Positions 23,888 to 35,876 of a stretch of 64,000 nucleotides of DNA are shown one piece after another. Both the position numbers and the translations under genes were made by a program. Numbering within the stretch: the stretch's first letter is position 1; each line of letters begins with the position of its first letter. Source of the DNA: Whitmania pigra (lineage: Eukaryota; Annelida; Clitellata; Hirudinida; Haemopidae); contig JAJTWR010000311.1 in NCBI GenBank assembly GCA_021613335.1, forward strand, positions 310,001 through 374,000, in the 5' to 3' direction. The notes below the pieces were generated by a model, which saw only the letters and a program-made list of their open reading frames with translations, had not been told where the DNA came from and did not search any database.

Positions 23888-26800
23888 GGAAGGATAAGGT
23901 TCCCTCGAGGAAACGACAAGAAAGGCTGGTCAGGACTGGATGAGGAACTTAAGCAAGGACTGAAGAAAAGCCTGAAGGATGGATCAGTGAAATCCTTCAG
24001 TGACTTCATCTATAACAAGTGTATCAAACGACCCCAGGAAATGAAGGACTCCAGGCGACAGCGTAAACTCGGACGCCTCAAAGGCGAAAAGAAAGCGCTT
24101 CACCGTCGGTGGAAAGTGGCCAAAGAAGACGAGAGAAAAGGACTCTCCGTCCTATGGAAGGACGTGAAGAGACGAGTGAAGGACTTGCGCCGCGCAGAAA
24201 GAGGGAGACAGAGGAAGTACGAGAGGAGGAGAGCTATGAGAAGCTTCTTTAGCGATCCGTACAGATACGGAAGATCGCTACTAGACCCTCCGAAATCGGG
24301 AGAACTTTCTGTAGAGCAAGACAAGTTGGAAGAACACTTACTCAAAACGTATAGTGACGCACTCCGCCATGAGTCTCTACAGGAAAAGGCCGATATCCCA
24401 GCGGTGCCTCTGCCGACCAGTCCCTTTTGCTTGGCAGCTCCTTCGTTCGAGGAGGTGAGAGGAGTCGTGAGGAAAGCGAGAAACCGATCAGCGCCAGGGC
24501 CCAACGGAGTTCCTTATCTCCTGTACAAAAGATGTCCCAAGACACTATATCTGCTGCATTCCCTCATTCAGAGAGCGTGGTCGGTGGTCACGGTCGATGA
24601 TGAGTGGAAAAAGGCAGAGGGCGTCTACATTCCAAAGGAGAAAGACTCCAATGGTCTGAGTCAATTCAGACCAATATCGCTGTTGAACGTAGAGGGGAAA
24701 ATATTTTTCTCTATCATGGCATCGAGGCTCACGGAGTTCGTGATGTCTAATCAGTACGTGGACATTTCAGTCCAAAAGGGAGGCATTCCAGGTGTACCCG
24801 GTTGTATCGAGCATACCTCGATGATCTGGGAAGCTATCCAGAGAGCCAAGAGGAACCGGCTGAGTTTGTACGTCGTGTGGTTGGACCTAGCGAATGCATA
24901 CGGGTCGGTACCACACCAGCTCCTATGGAAAACATTGGAAGCCCATCATGTGCCTCAGCCCGTTATTCACATCCTTCAGGAATACTTTAACGGGTTCATG
25001 ATGCGGTTTTCCACCAAGACGTACACTACAAGGTGGGTGCCTCTGGAGGTTGGTATAGCAATGGGGTGCACAATTTCTCCTTCCTTATTCGTACTAGCGA
25101 TGCAGATCCTACTGAAGGCAGCCGGGTCTCGTACTCCAGAGGCGCACATCGGTAAAGAGGTGTACATGCCTCCAATAAAGGCATTTATGGACGACACCAC
25201 CCTGATCATGAACAGGAAGAAGGTTGTTCAAAATACCCTGGACAAGTTTAACAACTTTCTAGAGTGGTGTCGAATGGCTTTCAAACCTGCGAAATCCAGA
25301 AGTCTTGCCCTAGTCAGGGGAAAAATTCGCGAGGACGTGTCCTTCGATGTGGCGGAGCAGCGAATCCCTACAGTATCCGAAGAACCGGTGAAAAGCCTTG
25401 GAAGGGTTTTTGACAAGTCTCTCACCGACAAGAGCATGCAGGACGCCATTCTCCAGCAAACCATTAGGGGACTGCAGGCGATTGAGGCGGTACCGCTGCA
25501 AGGGCGGTTCAAAGTGTGGTTGCTCCAGTTCGTGCTCCTTCCAAGACTTCTCTGGCCGTTAACCAGCTATGAGATTGGCTTGTCAGTGGTCGAGAAGCTA
25601 GAGAGGAAAGTTAACCGATACACCAGAAAATGGCTAGGCCTACCTCCAGCGCTGTCCTCGGTAGCCCTCTACAGTAGGAGCACGAGCCTGCGACTACCAC
25701 TAAGGTCCATCGTGGAAGAGTACAAACTCTCCAAAATAAGAACGCAGTGGATGCTCAACAACTCCGCGGATAGCAGGATCCGTGAAGTCAAGCCACTGCT
25801 TAGATCTGGAAGGAAATTCCGAGCGCAGAATGAGATCGACGAATCAGTTGCCGAGCTGATGTTCGAGGAAATGAGAGGTCCTACCCAGACGGACCGTCAT
25901 GCAGTAGGATGGAACCACCTGCCAAAATGGTCCCAGGCGAGCTCATCAGTCAGAGCCGCCATGATTATCCAGGAAAGGAGGCGAAAAGTGGAACAGGACC
26001 GAGTCACGAGGGCAGTTCAGTAGTCACAGCAGGGTAAGTGGACAACGTGGGAAGACATGATGCAACGATCCTTTACCTGGAGCGACATGTGGAAAATGTC
26101 CCCGCTCCGACTTGCCTACGCGATAAGGTCAGTGTACGACCAGTTGCCCTCCAGGGACAATTTGCAGAAGTGGGGTATGGTGGAAGACACCGAATGCCGG
26201 CTCTGCGGTGGTACTGAGACACTGCTCCACGTGCTCAGCAATTGCACGTATGCCCTTGCCAACGGTCGGTACACATGGCGACATAACCAGGTCCTTCGAG
26301 AAGTGTGCGAAGCCGCAAAAGTAGCAGTCTCCAAAGCAAATTCGCGTACGATTGCAAATCAGCGAAAGATTTACTTCTTGCGCGAGGGCTTCGCACACCT
26401 CTGCAAAAAGAGATGTCAAACCCCAAGGCGAGACATTCTTGCAGAGGCAAACGACTGGACCATCGCAGCCGACTTAGAAGGGATGAGGCACTACCCCCAG
26501 GTACTGATAGAAAGTGGCAAGAGGCCGGATCTAGTGCTCGTATCGCCGTCGACGAATGCCATCATTCTGGTGGAGCTGACGGTTCCGTGGGAGGACAGGC
26601 TGTAATACAGCAATGCGCTCAAAGCAGACAAGTATGCAAATCTAACGATGGACCTGGAAGCGAGAGGATACCGCACAGACCTCTACCCTATTGGCGCAAG
26701 GGGCGTGGTCGGCAAGTCGACTTACGCTTTCCTCACTAAGATCGGATTGTCAAGCCGAGAGAGAACAAAGGCTATGACAAGGATGTCTGAGGCCGCTGAA

Positions 26801-27490
26801 GCGGCTTCATTCTGGATCTGGCATATGAGAAGCCAGAGGAAGTCTTAACAGGCCACTACACGAAACCGGGGAAAGCCGTCGGTCTCCGGTATGAATGATC
26901 CACCAAACGACAGGGCCTAACCATTGGCCGAGAGACGCGGTGTTGTCGGGAGAAATGGGCCGACCGCGGACTCGCGAAGCAACATGAACTGCGGTCCAAA
27001 CCGCGGCTTCGAAAAGGCCCGCGGTCGAGTCCCGAAAATTTCTATCTCCGGCTGCCCCTTCAGAGAAATTATAAGGCCCAGTTTGCATATATTAAGGCGG
27101 TGTGAAGAAGCCACTGAGAGCTTGCATGACCGCTGTAGGCAAACTGGGGTGGAGGCGATCGACATAACAAGGCCAATGAGAGCCCCGCATAGTCGAAGTT
27201 TGCAGGCGACAAACAGACAGCATGCGACATGAAGGAGCCATTGAGAGCTTTCGCAGTCGCTCCAGCCCAGGCAGCAGTGACCGGCATAACAAGGCCAACG
27301 AGTGCCTCTCAAAGCCGGCGGTAAGAGTTGGGTCCAGCAAGACCAAACCGACAGGGACATCCGGCTGATCACCGGATGCGGCCCGCCCCTCGAAAACGTA
27401 AGGAGACTCAAAGGGCCGAAACGTTTGAAGACGGGGGAAACTCCTCTGAGGATCCCTGTCGGAGCTCCAAGGCGGAGTATTTAGTAACAT
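23888..27490 (+). mobile_element. RLE-type LINE (R2/NeSL/Hero-like), near intact with two in-frame stops
   Basis: One reading frame runs from 23888 (already open at the left edge, so 5'-truncated) to a stop at 26846-26848, broken only by TAG at 26021-26023 and TAA at 26603-26605. It encodes a reverse transcriptase: FRPISLLNVEGKIFFSIMAS, VVWLDLANAYGSVPHQLLW, and the catalytic KAFMDDTTLI near 25175-25205. After the thumb comes a CCHC knuckle CRLCGGTETLLHVLSNC (CX2CX7HX4C). The restriction-like endonuclease signature RPDLVLVSPSTNAIILVE (PD, 14 residues, E) follows, then KADKYANL. This order is that of R2, NeSL and Hero LINEs, which nick DNA with the endonuclease and prime reverse transcription at the nick. 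The 3' UTR runs to about 27490. Its GC content is far above the surroundings. The exact clade is not settled. Confidence 0.88.
27090..27320 (+). repeat. Tandem repeats in the RLE LINE 3' UTR
   Basis: Two imperfect units of roughly 120-140 bases: GAAGCCACTGAGAGCTT ... CATAACAAGGCCAATGAG and GGAGCCATTGAGAGCTTTC ... CATAACAAGGCCAACGAG. The same UTR sequence recurs, diverged, on the minus strand near 40.1-40.3 kb. Long minus-strand open frames over this area are products of the repeat, not genes. Confidence 0.7.
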
Positions 27491-27654
27491 TTAAAACTTA
27501 TTAATATGGAGTTAATGTTAATTTTTGGAAAACACTTTTTCAACTTTATGAAATTATTTTTATGATCTGATTGAATAGCTTACAGTTGTCTTACTAAGCA
27601 CAATCGGTTATGCAAGGTTTAAATTGAAATGTCGATATAAAATGGCTGCACCAG

Positions 27655-27835
27655 TTTGATCCACCAGAAAATGTCTAAGAGTTCAAGTTCTCCAAAACAA
27701 AACGCTCAACAACTCAGCGGCTTTGAGTTCAGGCCATTGCTCAGCTCCGGAAATTCCGAGTGCAGAATGAGAGCAGCCTTGCTGATATTCAGGGAAGGTC
27801 AATTCAGAAGGTTTAATGCCTCTAAAATGTAGTTT
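27655..27835 (+). mobile_element. Small fragment of the RLE LINE
   Basis: Matches the LINE coding region at about 25715-25880 in the same orientation (CAACAACTC, AATTCCGAG, GCAGAATGAGA in order) with frame breaks. It lies just 165 bases downstream of the larger copy and is clearly older. Confidence 0.6.
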
Positions 27836-28349
27836 GCTGATCTCACTAATACATTCAAGGATGAAGAAGCTGCAGACGTTACTAGCGAGAACTTTATGTG
27901 TCTGTTGACAATGAGTTTATGAATCATTTATGAATGTTAATCCTTCCTATATCTGATTCAAGAAACATTGTTTGTTTTTTTGGAGTCGGAAATACTTATT
28001 TAAATAAAGCAGATAGCAAATTTACATAAAGTAACTCGAGGATCAACCTTAAGGAAACACGTTTCCACGCTCAGACTGACCCTCATTGAAAAACTTAACT
28101 AGACGGCACCAATCAAATTGTTGCTTTTGGTGACCTTCAATATTGACATATTTTAAAATTTTTGCTTAATTTCTTTTATGTGGTGTGTTTAAATTAGTAA
28201 ATTAGTAAATTAGGTGAATTGTACACGAACGGAAATTAATATAAAACGAATGCATTTCAACATTTATTAGTATAAGTAAACTCATCATTGAAATCATGCA
28301 CCATATAACCCAGTTTTACATTTCAACTTTAGAAAAAAAAGACAACTCT
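27836..28349. other. Intergenic DNA, 3' flank of DEG/ENaC
   Basis: AT-rich sequence without coding features between the LINE fragment and the DEG/ENaC polyadenylation signal. Confidence 0.5.
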
Positions 28350-28355
28350 TTTATT
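28350..28355 (-). promoter_or_regulatory. Poly(A) signal of DEG/ENaC
   Basis: AATAAA on the minus strand, 34 bases past the stop codon; a second overlapping AATAAA lies at 28354-28359. Confidence 0.55.
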
Positions 28356-28388
28356 TATTTACACTGAAACTGAGAAGCCATAAGCTAC

Positions 28389-31300
28389 TTACTTGAAGCA
28401 TTTCAACAATAAAATGAATTGACATAAACCAAATTCCAAAAATTCAAATATTGTCAGTACTGATATTCCTAGCCAGAGACCAAGAACACCACCGCAGTCC
28501 GAACAAAATTGTGCCAGCTTTAGAAATAAAATGAAAAATTTGATAAAACAATTATATTAATTTATTTTTGAGTATGCGGTTGATGAAAAACAGCACATAT
28601 AAAGTTTATGCAGCTTTATCCAACCATCAAAAATGGCTATTAGTGACAACACTTAAACAACCTTATCACTTATGATATTCTATAAATTAATATAAATATG
28701 TGGAGACCTCGTACTGTGGCATTTCCTTAACAACATCAAAGCTGAAGTCTTCATAATATATCTCAACTTTTACCATGGCTTCTCTTAGTTCTTCAGGATT
28801 TTTCTTTGGAAATTTCTGCTGCACTTGTTCTAGCAGAGTGGCCTGCGTGTTAAAATATGATATTATCATTCAGTAAACATATATGTATGTTAAACATTCA
28901 AAGTTTGTTAATGTGTTTATAACCTGTTTTATTTTAGCCGGCCATGTTCCAATTGTTTTAGTAAGACTGTAGATTATGTCTCTGAAAAGAATATTGACAG
29001 TTTTAGTGAAATTTAGCTTTAACCTGCGTATCGTGCGTGTTAAAAAGTTACGTTCCAGATCCTTGGGGTTCAAATTGCACCCCTATTCGTTTGCATTTTA
29101 TAAAAAAAGTAACTTAATGTGCCCTATATGTATATTAATTGTTTCTAAAAATATTTTTAGGATCCATGTCATTGTGGAACACTTTTATGGGGCTCCCGTT
29201 TCAATATTTCGAAAAATGAAAAATAAGATCCGACATAAATTATCAATGGCAAATCAGGTTTTATGCTACGGGCACTTAATTTGTCTTATTTTAGGTATTT
29301 CCTGAATCGTCAAATTTTCAACTTTTATAAATCTCTGTACTTTTTTTTATTTTGATGAAATGGCTTAAATTCGCGGATCCTGAAGTTCTACAGCTTAGTA
29401 CCTAAACGATTGGCGTCAACTTTAACTTCTTTTGTATAGAGTGCACAAAACTTATCAATCGTTTATTAATAAAAATTGCAAATATAAATTTTCACCTGCA
29501 TGCTTCATGACAATTACATCCTATTGATTTATTGTTAATCATTCTGTTGATTTCTTTAACACAATTTCCTGTTTAAAAAATTATTTAATGAAATTACATA
29601 CTTATGGTTGTTACTAATAGATCAAATATCAAATGAATTTATCTTTTGTGACGTTTTGTTAATAAATTACCCTGGCTCTCGTTTGAACAAGGAACTACAG
29701 ATGCTTCATGATCTTTTTGGAAAGCACTTTCCTGCGATGGATAAAGGGTATCTCCACATCCGCAATTCTGTATCACACTTCTTTGGTAACAAGCTTTCAT
29801 GCAAGCCTTGCCGAATTTCAATTTACAAATAGCAATTACAATCATTTTATTTCAAATTAATGAATTTAACATTCTTGTTTTTTCAGACTGATTATTTTGT
29901 TGAAATTTGTTTTAAATAAAATGTTCTGAGTCACGGTTATATCGACCACGGTTGATAATTGATAAAGATATTTTGGGCGATGACGATTATGGTGATGCTG
30001 ATGGTGATGCCGGTGGTGACGATGGCATAATGACCATAATCACCATCACCATAATCATAATCATCATCATCAGCAGCATCATATTGCGGCGGAACTCCTT
30101 TTGAACTGTTTTAGCCTTAATTAGGTGTCACGGGCATCCTTTAAAAGATTTGAAATAATAAACCTTTACTTTAATACCTTTACTAATAACATTAACGCCT
30201 TTCGGTCAGGATCGTAACAATATATATGCACATACTCTTTTGGTATATCTCATGCCTTGGTACAATTTTTCATAACCGTATTCTGTATGTGATCCATCTT
30301 CATCAAAACAGTTTCCATATGGAGAACCTTTTTTAACTGTGTTCACCTGAAAATTGATAGAAAAAATAAAATGAAGCATTTTCCAAACTACTTTATTATA
30401 TTTCACAACTTCTCGTATTCCTATTGAGGTCGACTGCCCAGGTTTTAAGACTACCCCATCATCTTCTGGAAATGGCATAGAATAGGGAGAATGAACCACA
30501 AGCCGTACACCATACATATCGTTGGTTGTTGAAATGTAGTCGGGCCGATTTACAGCGAGGATCATTTGTAATCCTAAGAATCGAAAACACGAAATCGCAG
30601 CATAATACATTACAGTAAAAATTGTATCAATATGGACACCTTGATACATGCATGCGGACATATTTTTCAATAACACATTTTTTGTTGTAATACAGTTTTA
30701 CCCTAAATCACAGTGTTAAATTACGAACCTTAATAAAAGCGTACCTGAAATGGTACAAAAGTTCGCCAATAAGGATTTTTTTTAATTTGTAAAAATTTTC
30801 AGTGCGCAACTACCATGTGAGCAACCGTCTGGTCATCCAAAATTTCAAAGCAATCGGTGAAGAACTTTCAGACTCAAGGTTCATCAAACTAAGTCCGAAA
30901 GTCATAAAAAATTTAGCGGCTAAACTATTTTACTCGTTAATGCATGTACTTCAACGCAAATAAACACAATTCTTGATTAACTAGAGAAACAAACTCTAGT
31001 TAATTAATACAAAATTTGTTAATTTTGCAATAGAAAAATGTGAAAGGCGATTACCATGTCTTCTTCCAGCCTTTAACGATTTTATGGGGGCAAAATTACT
31101 GCCCCATCCTGCATTAAAAGTATAACAATCTCCATAGATTTCATTAACAAACAATTTAAAGTTTCTGAAAATAAAACAATACATGTTAATTCCACTTTTT
31201 TCTATTGGTTTTATTGTTTATAAAACCTGATATTTCGGCAATCGGTTCCTTCAAACATACAGTCAATTACTGATATGTAAAGTCCCAAATCATTTGTCGA

Positions 31301-32150
31301 TGAGGTTGATCTTTTACTTATGTTATGTTTTTCTGAAAATTCAGAGGACAAAATCTTTAAATATTTTGTGCTAACTTGTGCTTAAAAGGGGAGATTATTT
31401 CATACATTAAGAAATGATATTATGAATTAATTGCTTCAATTACAATTGGCAATGTTTTTAACATTCCAGTTAAATGTCATTAAACGTTAACAATTACAAA
31501 GTTATATGCTCCAATTGATAGTTAGTGCATTGCTTTCCAAACCTTGCGATCTCTTTCTTCTCATCCTTTCCCCTGACGTCTTTTTAATAGGAGAAATATT
31601 GCAAAATGTTGCAGCAGGAAATACCATTTGATTTTTCCGCTGCATCTTTTTAGTATTCGAGTTTGTCAATCACTTTTGTAATTATTTTTAATTAAATGAC
31701 CACATACTTACCTCAATTACTACACTGACTGAATAAGAAGTATAGGTTTGACATAAATTAAATAAATTAAAAATCAATCCTAGAGTGGCCACCAAGGTAA
31801 TGAAAGTCCAACATATTTTTTTAGCAATTCCTGTCAAAGATAAAAATACTTTTAAAAATCTGGACATCCATAATATGGATTTAAACAATGTATTTGAATA
31901 ATATAATTAATTAAAGAATTATTTGATTTAATTTTTTAATATATTTAATTTAAAAATTTAATTATTACCTTATTTATTGACTATTGAAAAGTATTAAAAA
32001 ACATTATTGAATTAACCTTTGCTGAAGTAAATATGTGGCAATCCATTGCAAGTTGTTTGATCTATGAGTCTAAAACAATTATCTTTAATGTAATTATTCT
32101 CAATCATTGCAGTGAAAATATGATTTCTTAGTATGTTTCCGAATTCAATC
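28389..32150 (-). CDS. DEG/ENaC (pickpocket-like) sodium channel subunit, 12 exons
   Basis: Exons: 32017-32107 (the open exon may begin at 32150), 31712-31830, 31543-31645, 31227-31332, 31055-31164, 30392-30573, 30236-30346, 29671-29806, 29496-29568, 28924-28981, 28708-28842, 28389-28517. From ATG 32107 this gives 450 residues, with every phase consistent. The order is: N-terminus with TTCNGLPHIY, helix 1 (WTFITLVATLGLIF), FPAATFCNISPIKK, YGDCYTFNAG, PFPEDDGVVLKPGQ, SPYGNCF, CMKACYQRSVIQNCGCGDTL, GCNCHEAC, and helix 2 with CGGVLGLWLGISVLTIFEFL. The G-I-S triplet is the expected selectivity filter. The conserved N-terminal His-Gly gating motif reads Asn-Gly here. By family three such subunits form an amiloride-sensitive sodium channel. 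If the exon really starts at 32150 then a further upstream exon is missing from the model. Confidence 0.9.
29975..30090. repeat. GAT/ATC-rich imperfect palindrome
   Basis: Lies in a DEG/ENaC intron. GATGGTGATG-type units run into CATCACCATAATC-type units about GCATAATGACC, so the stretch could fold into a long imperfect hairpin. It is low-complexity DNA, and I infer no function. Confidence 0.6.
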
Positions 32151-33303
32151 CTGTAGGAATAATCTTATGCGATTATTTCCCTTAGTCAAAAAGAAATGCC
32201 ATATTGATTAATTAAATCAATAACAAACAAATGGTGCAACCCCACTCATGACTGTGAGTAGCAAAATCGATTGCTATCTCCATGGAATCAAAAACAATTT
32301 AGAAAATTATTCTATTCCGATCTATATTTTAATTAAAATCTAGGTAAAATATCTGTTTGAAGATATTGGTAGGTCATCAAGACCTGATGATATTTTTGGT
32401 GCCTTAATCGACGAAAATATATTTTTAAGTGGGCGATTAAGAATCTTTGGATTTGTGCTTAAGCTAGATTTCAAACTTCCTTTTTATTTTAGTCTTGTTT
32501 CGCTTTTAAGTGACTTGTGAACTATTTTCAATAGACTGTTAGTGATGGATTCTCAGAAAAGTTTCACCGCTAATAAGAAAGTGTGTTATATTAATATTTG
32601 CTTCAAAAGGACTTATTTTCGGAGATGCCTTATATTTTCATAACCATCAACCCACCAGCATATTTTTTTGTTTATACAAATTATTATGCCACAATAAGCA
32701 AAGAGCACGGTTTTCATAATTTATTAATAAAAGTAACATTTTAACAAGAATGTTGACAACCATAAATTAGAGTATTTTAGAAACAAATAGTCAAATTCAG
32801 TCATATCAACTTATGTCGGACTATCATTATAGATATCCAAAATCTGAATTTCTATCGAATACATTTCCCGCAGAGCCATTAGTTTCAATCTCTCATGTCT
32901 AGCGAGAGAACTTCGTGTTCATATTCTCTGCCGCAGTTGCAACACAATTGTCAGTGATTGTACACACCGAATTCTTAGCCTAACTCACAACATCTAGCAG
33001 GTTAGCCCTCACAGATTTCTGATCCACACCTGTATTTCTTAGCATTTTCCTTGTCCACCTGTTAACTGAAGTCATCGCACTCAGCTCGCCATTTGCTGAT
33101 CGTATCCAACTTAGTTTCTTTACAGTTGTAAGATTCTTGTCTTCACGATTCCTTTCTTATATTCAATAAAACAGCTTTTTCTCATCATGTAGAAATAAGT
33201 TAATGTCGAAATAACTGTTAATGGTTATAACAAATCTGTTACACATACGACGCACTGAGTTAAGATCTATAAATACAAACCGATGCAACTGCGCTCAAAA
33301 CGT
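32151..33303. other. Intergenic DNA upstream of DEG/ENaC
   Basis: About 32440-32590 has a reverse-oriented match at 42270-42390 (see that relic). About 32880-33140 is less AT-rich, with a 51-codon minus-strand frame (WIRSANGELSAMTSVNRWTR) that I could not assign. No gene is supported. Confidence 0.45.
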
Positions 33304-33347
33304 CATAATCATCTAGATATGCAACGGACGTTATTAAAACATTTTTT
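33304..33347 (+). mobile_element. SINE family B tail
   Basis: AATCATCTAGATATGCAACG followed by GACGTT and an A/T-rich end matches the tail of the family B SINE at 56.7 kb and of the LINE at 59.4 kb. Only the tail is present. Confidence 0.6.
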
Positions 33348-33536
33348 TATTGCGCTCAAATTGGCTATTTACCGTGTCTGCTTATGCTCTTACATTTTGC
33401 ATACAAATACTCACAGTAATTATAATTTTAATTATCGGTACTTTATTATATTAATATTTTAGTGAATTTACTTATTAAATTAATAGCTTGCAATTCAACC
33501 TATTATTGTATTGAAACTTGCAACGGTGACCAAACT

Positions 33537-33640
33537 GCTGCTCAAATGGCGATAGCTCACATGGCAGTTGCGCACAATGACTGTTGCCCACATAGGTTAT
33601 TGCGCACATGGGCTATGTGAGCTATAGCCATTTGAGCAAA
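33537..33640. mobile_element. Small palindromic MITE
   Basis: The left arm GCTCAAATGGCGATAGCTCA and the right arm, read in reverse, GCTCAAATGGCTATAGCTCA, are inverted copies around a core with TGCGCACA. Partial matches occur at 60337-60385 and near 30800-30830, so this is a dispersed element. I could not identify its superfamily, and no clear target duplication is visible. Confidence 0.6.
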
Positions 33641-34425
33641 AGTCAGGGAATCACTTGCAACAGACTTTAAATGCCGGCTGACGATATTAACTAGAGATTA
33701 CTTTTGGGGTAGGTCTTATTTTTGGGGAAAACGGCAGTTGTCGCCGGAAAATAAAATTTAGGAAAATACTAATTACTAAAGAACTATTTGTATCTCAAAG
33801 CTTTGCAACGGCTCCAAAGTTAACCAGCATTACATGTCGAGCATCATCACATGGACTGAAATGGGATAAAATTCAGAAGACTGCCCTTGAATGGCATCCC
33901 AGCATAGAGACCTGTTAACTGGCGAGGCCATAAACCACTTTAGGAGCCTTAATAAGAGGGAGAGGCAGGCTACTTTAAAAGAGTTCTTGCAGCCAAGGTT
34001 GGCCGAGAAATTTTATTCTGCTGCAGCTGATCACATCAGTTGTTCCACCGAAAAACATTCAAATCCAGCTAACCCATGACCACTGCAACTGACAAATTCC
34101 AACTGACTAACATCCAAATCCGTAATGCAGCAGATCATTGCTTTTACCAAACAATTGTCAAGTAGGTGGCAACTCAGTTGTTTGAACACAGTTGTGACAA
34201 AGCTAGTTTCAAACACCTCAAATTAATGCTATTAGGAAATTTGTGATTTTGCCTTTGGATATCTTTTCGTTACAGTTATCCGTTTTAGTTTTCTTTGCTT
34301 GTTATGTTCATAAAATAAACAATTTAAAAAAACTGTCCAAGTTACTTGACAAATTCAAAATTTAGTTTGGTAGTGTATAAGGATCCTTGTCCTTGATCCA
34401 AAAATCTTACCCAATGCTCTGAATC
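33641..34425. other. Intergenic DNA, 3' flank of ERH
   Basis: A 62-codon plus frame at 33891-34079 (FLQPRLAEKFYSAAADHI) is the only non-AT-rich piece. It is preceded by stops and has no start context or family that I recognise, so it is most likely a repeat scrap. Confidence 0.4.
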
Positions 34426-34431
34426 TTTATT
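34426..34431 (-). promoter_or_regulatory. Poly(A) signal of ERH
   Basis: AATAAA on the minus strand, 124 bases past the ERH stop codon. Confidence 0.6.
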
Positions 34432-34554
34432 ATAACACATTAGAAAAAATTAACACCAAGTGAATTGTAAACAAATTCCACTGTCTTAGGCGCACCAAGA
34501 AAAATTAATGTCTTTGAACAACATCGCTCCTTTCTCGAGTCTCATTAGGCATAA

Positions 34555-35876
34555 TCATGCTTTTCCAGCCTGTTGCCTCAAGAGAACGTAGATTTTCTCT
34601 TTGATCCAAGCTTTGTTATGTGGAACATATTTACCACTGGCCTTGTCAAACCTTGAAAATTAGTTAAATTAGGTATTGTTAATTTAATTGTGAAATCTTG
34701 TGACCTGCCTTCAGCATAAGCTTTTAAAAACATATCTTAATAAGCTATTATATTGAGAACTTTTATTAGTTAAAATAACATATTTTAAAACCTATTAACC
34801 ATAAAGCTTAAATTCACCATAACTGATTTGCCCCTCGTAAAGGCTTAAATCATCTTGTCTAAAAAAAACTCTTCAGAACATTGATATGCCATGGCAACGG
34901 CTTAAACATACTACTGATTTTATTGTGATCGTTATTATTAGCATCAAAAGTTACAAATTCAATTTGTTAGGTATTTCAGAGTACATATTTAATTCGAAAA
35001 CAATCTCTTAAAAATGTAAATTGTTTCAGATTACAGAATGAATCTTTGGGGGTTAGAATTTGTTGGATACATAAAACAACCAAGATTTCAAACTTACACC
35101 AAGCACGTGAGATCAGCCAGTTGATCAATAAAGTCAAAAAGTTGACTTATGTCATAAGTGATAGATGGTGAATTTGGATTCATCTTCTTTAAATATTCTT
35201 CATAGATTTTGCAAGTACCTAAATTTCGAAATTCAGTTTAATCCATTCATAATCAAATTTATAATAAAAGTTTGACTAACCCTCCAAGCATTCATTAACA
35301 CTTTCATAGTCAGAATATGTCCTTCCCTCGGGTTTTTTGCTTGGTTGAACAAGTAAAATTGTATGAGACTGAAACACCAGAATATAAAGAATGTCAGAAA
35401 ACATAAGAATAAATTTCTGGAGATAAGACAAATCTTGAATATAGATTTACATTGTTAACGTCCAAATTTTACTATTGCTTCTACAAAACACATCCATTAA
35501 ACATAAATTATATAAGTTATTTGAGGCGGTTAAGATAATTTATGATTATTTTCCAAAGGCAAGTAAAGCAATCCCTTTTACATTTTAATCAAAGCTGAAT
35601 CAGATGTCTTATATATGCATGAGCTCAAGATAAACAGAGCTATTGAGAGGATTAGTAAAGATGTCCCAGATGACTTTATAATGATAACGCAGTCGTCATT
35701 AAAAAGTGTCTCCCATAATCAAAATAGTGAATCTTATCCATGAATTACAAACGCATATCATGCAAGATATGTTATATTATGATAGGGTGCAATCTTGTCA
35801 TGTCACTTCTATGCTTAGGAAAATTATCATATCAAACAAATAAATTAAATCTTTAAATTATGCATACACAAACCAT
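34555..35876 (-). CDS. ERH: Enhancer of rudimentary homolog, four exons
   Basis: Coding exons: 35874-35876 (only the ATG, with 5' UTR above it), 35281-35368, 35098-35218, 34555-34651. This gives 102 residues, against 104 in human ERH. The translation carries [60 protein letters not shown] and [17 protein letters not shown], an unmistakable match to this very conserved family. ERH is a small nuclear dimeric adaptor. In other animals it is linked to mRNA processing and decay, pyrimidine metabolism and the cell cycle. Phases agree throughout (ATG then SHT; LEG then TCK; LV then FDK). The ATG-only first coding exon, with donor ATG|GTTTGT, explains why no long open frame marks this gene. Confidence 0.96.

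Noticed and set aside
24100..24504. 134-codon minus-strand frame
   Set aside because: Antisense shadow of the LINE reverse transcriptase frame.
26917..27490. Overlapping minus-strand open frames of 132 and 164 codons
   Set aside because: They lie antisense in the GC-rich, internally repeated 3' UTR of the RLE LINE and repeat the same peptide words; no independent coding signal.
32880..33140. Possible tyrosine-recombinase (DIRS/Ngaro-like) fragment on the minus strand
   Set aside because: One short frame has a SVNRWTRKMLRNTGVD segment faintly like such enzymes, but no catalytic residues are identifiable. Too weak to call.
33891..34079. 62-codon plus-strand frame with balanced composition
   Set aside because: Stops just upstream, no splice context, no family recognised.
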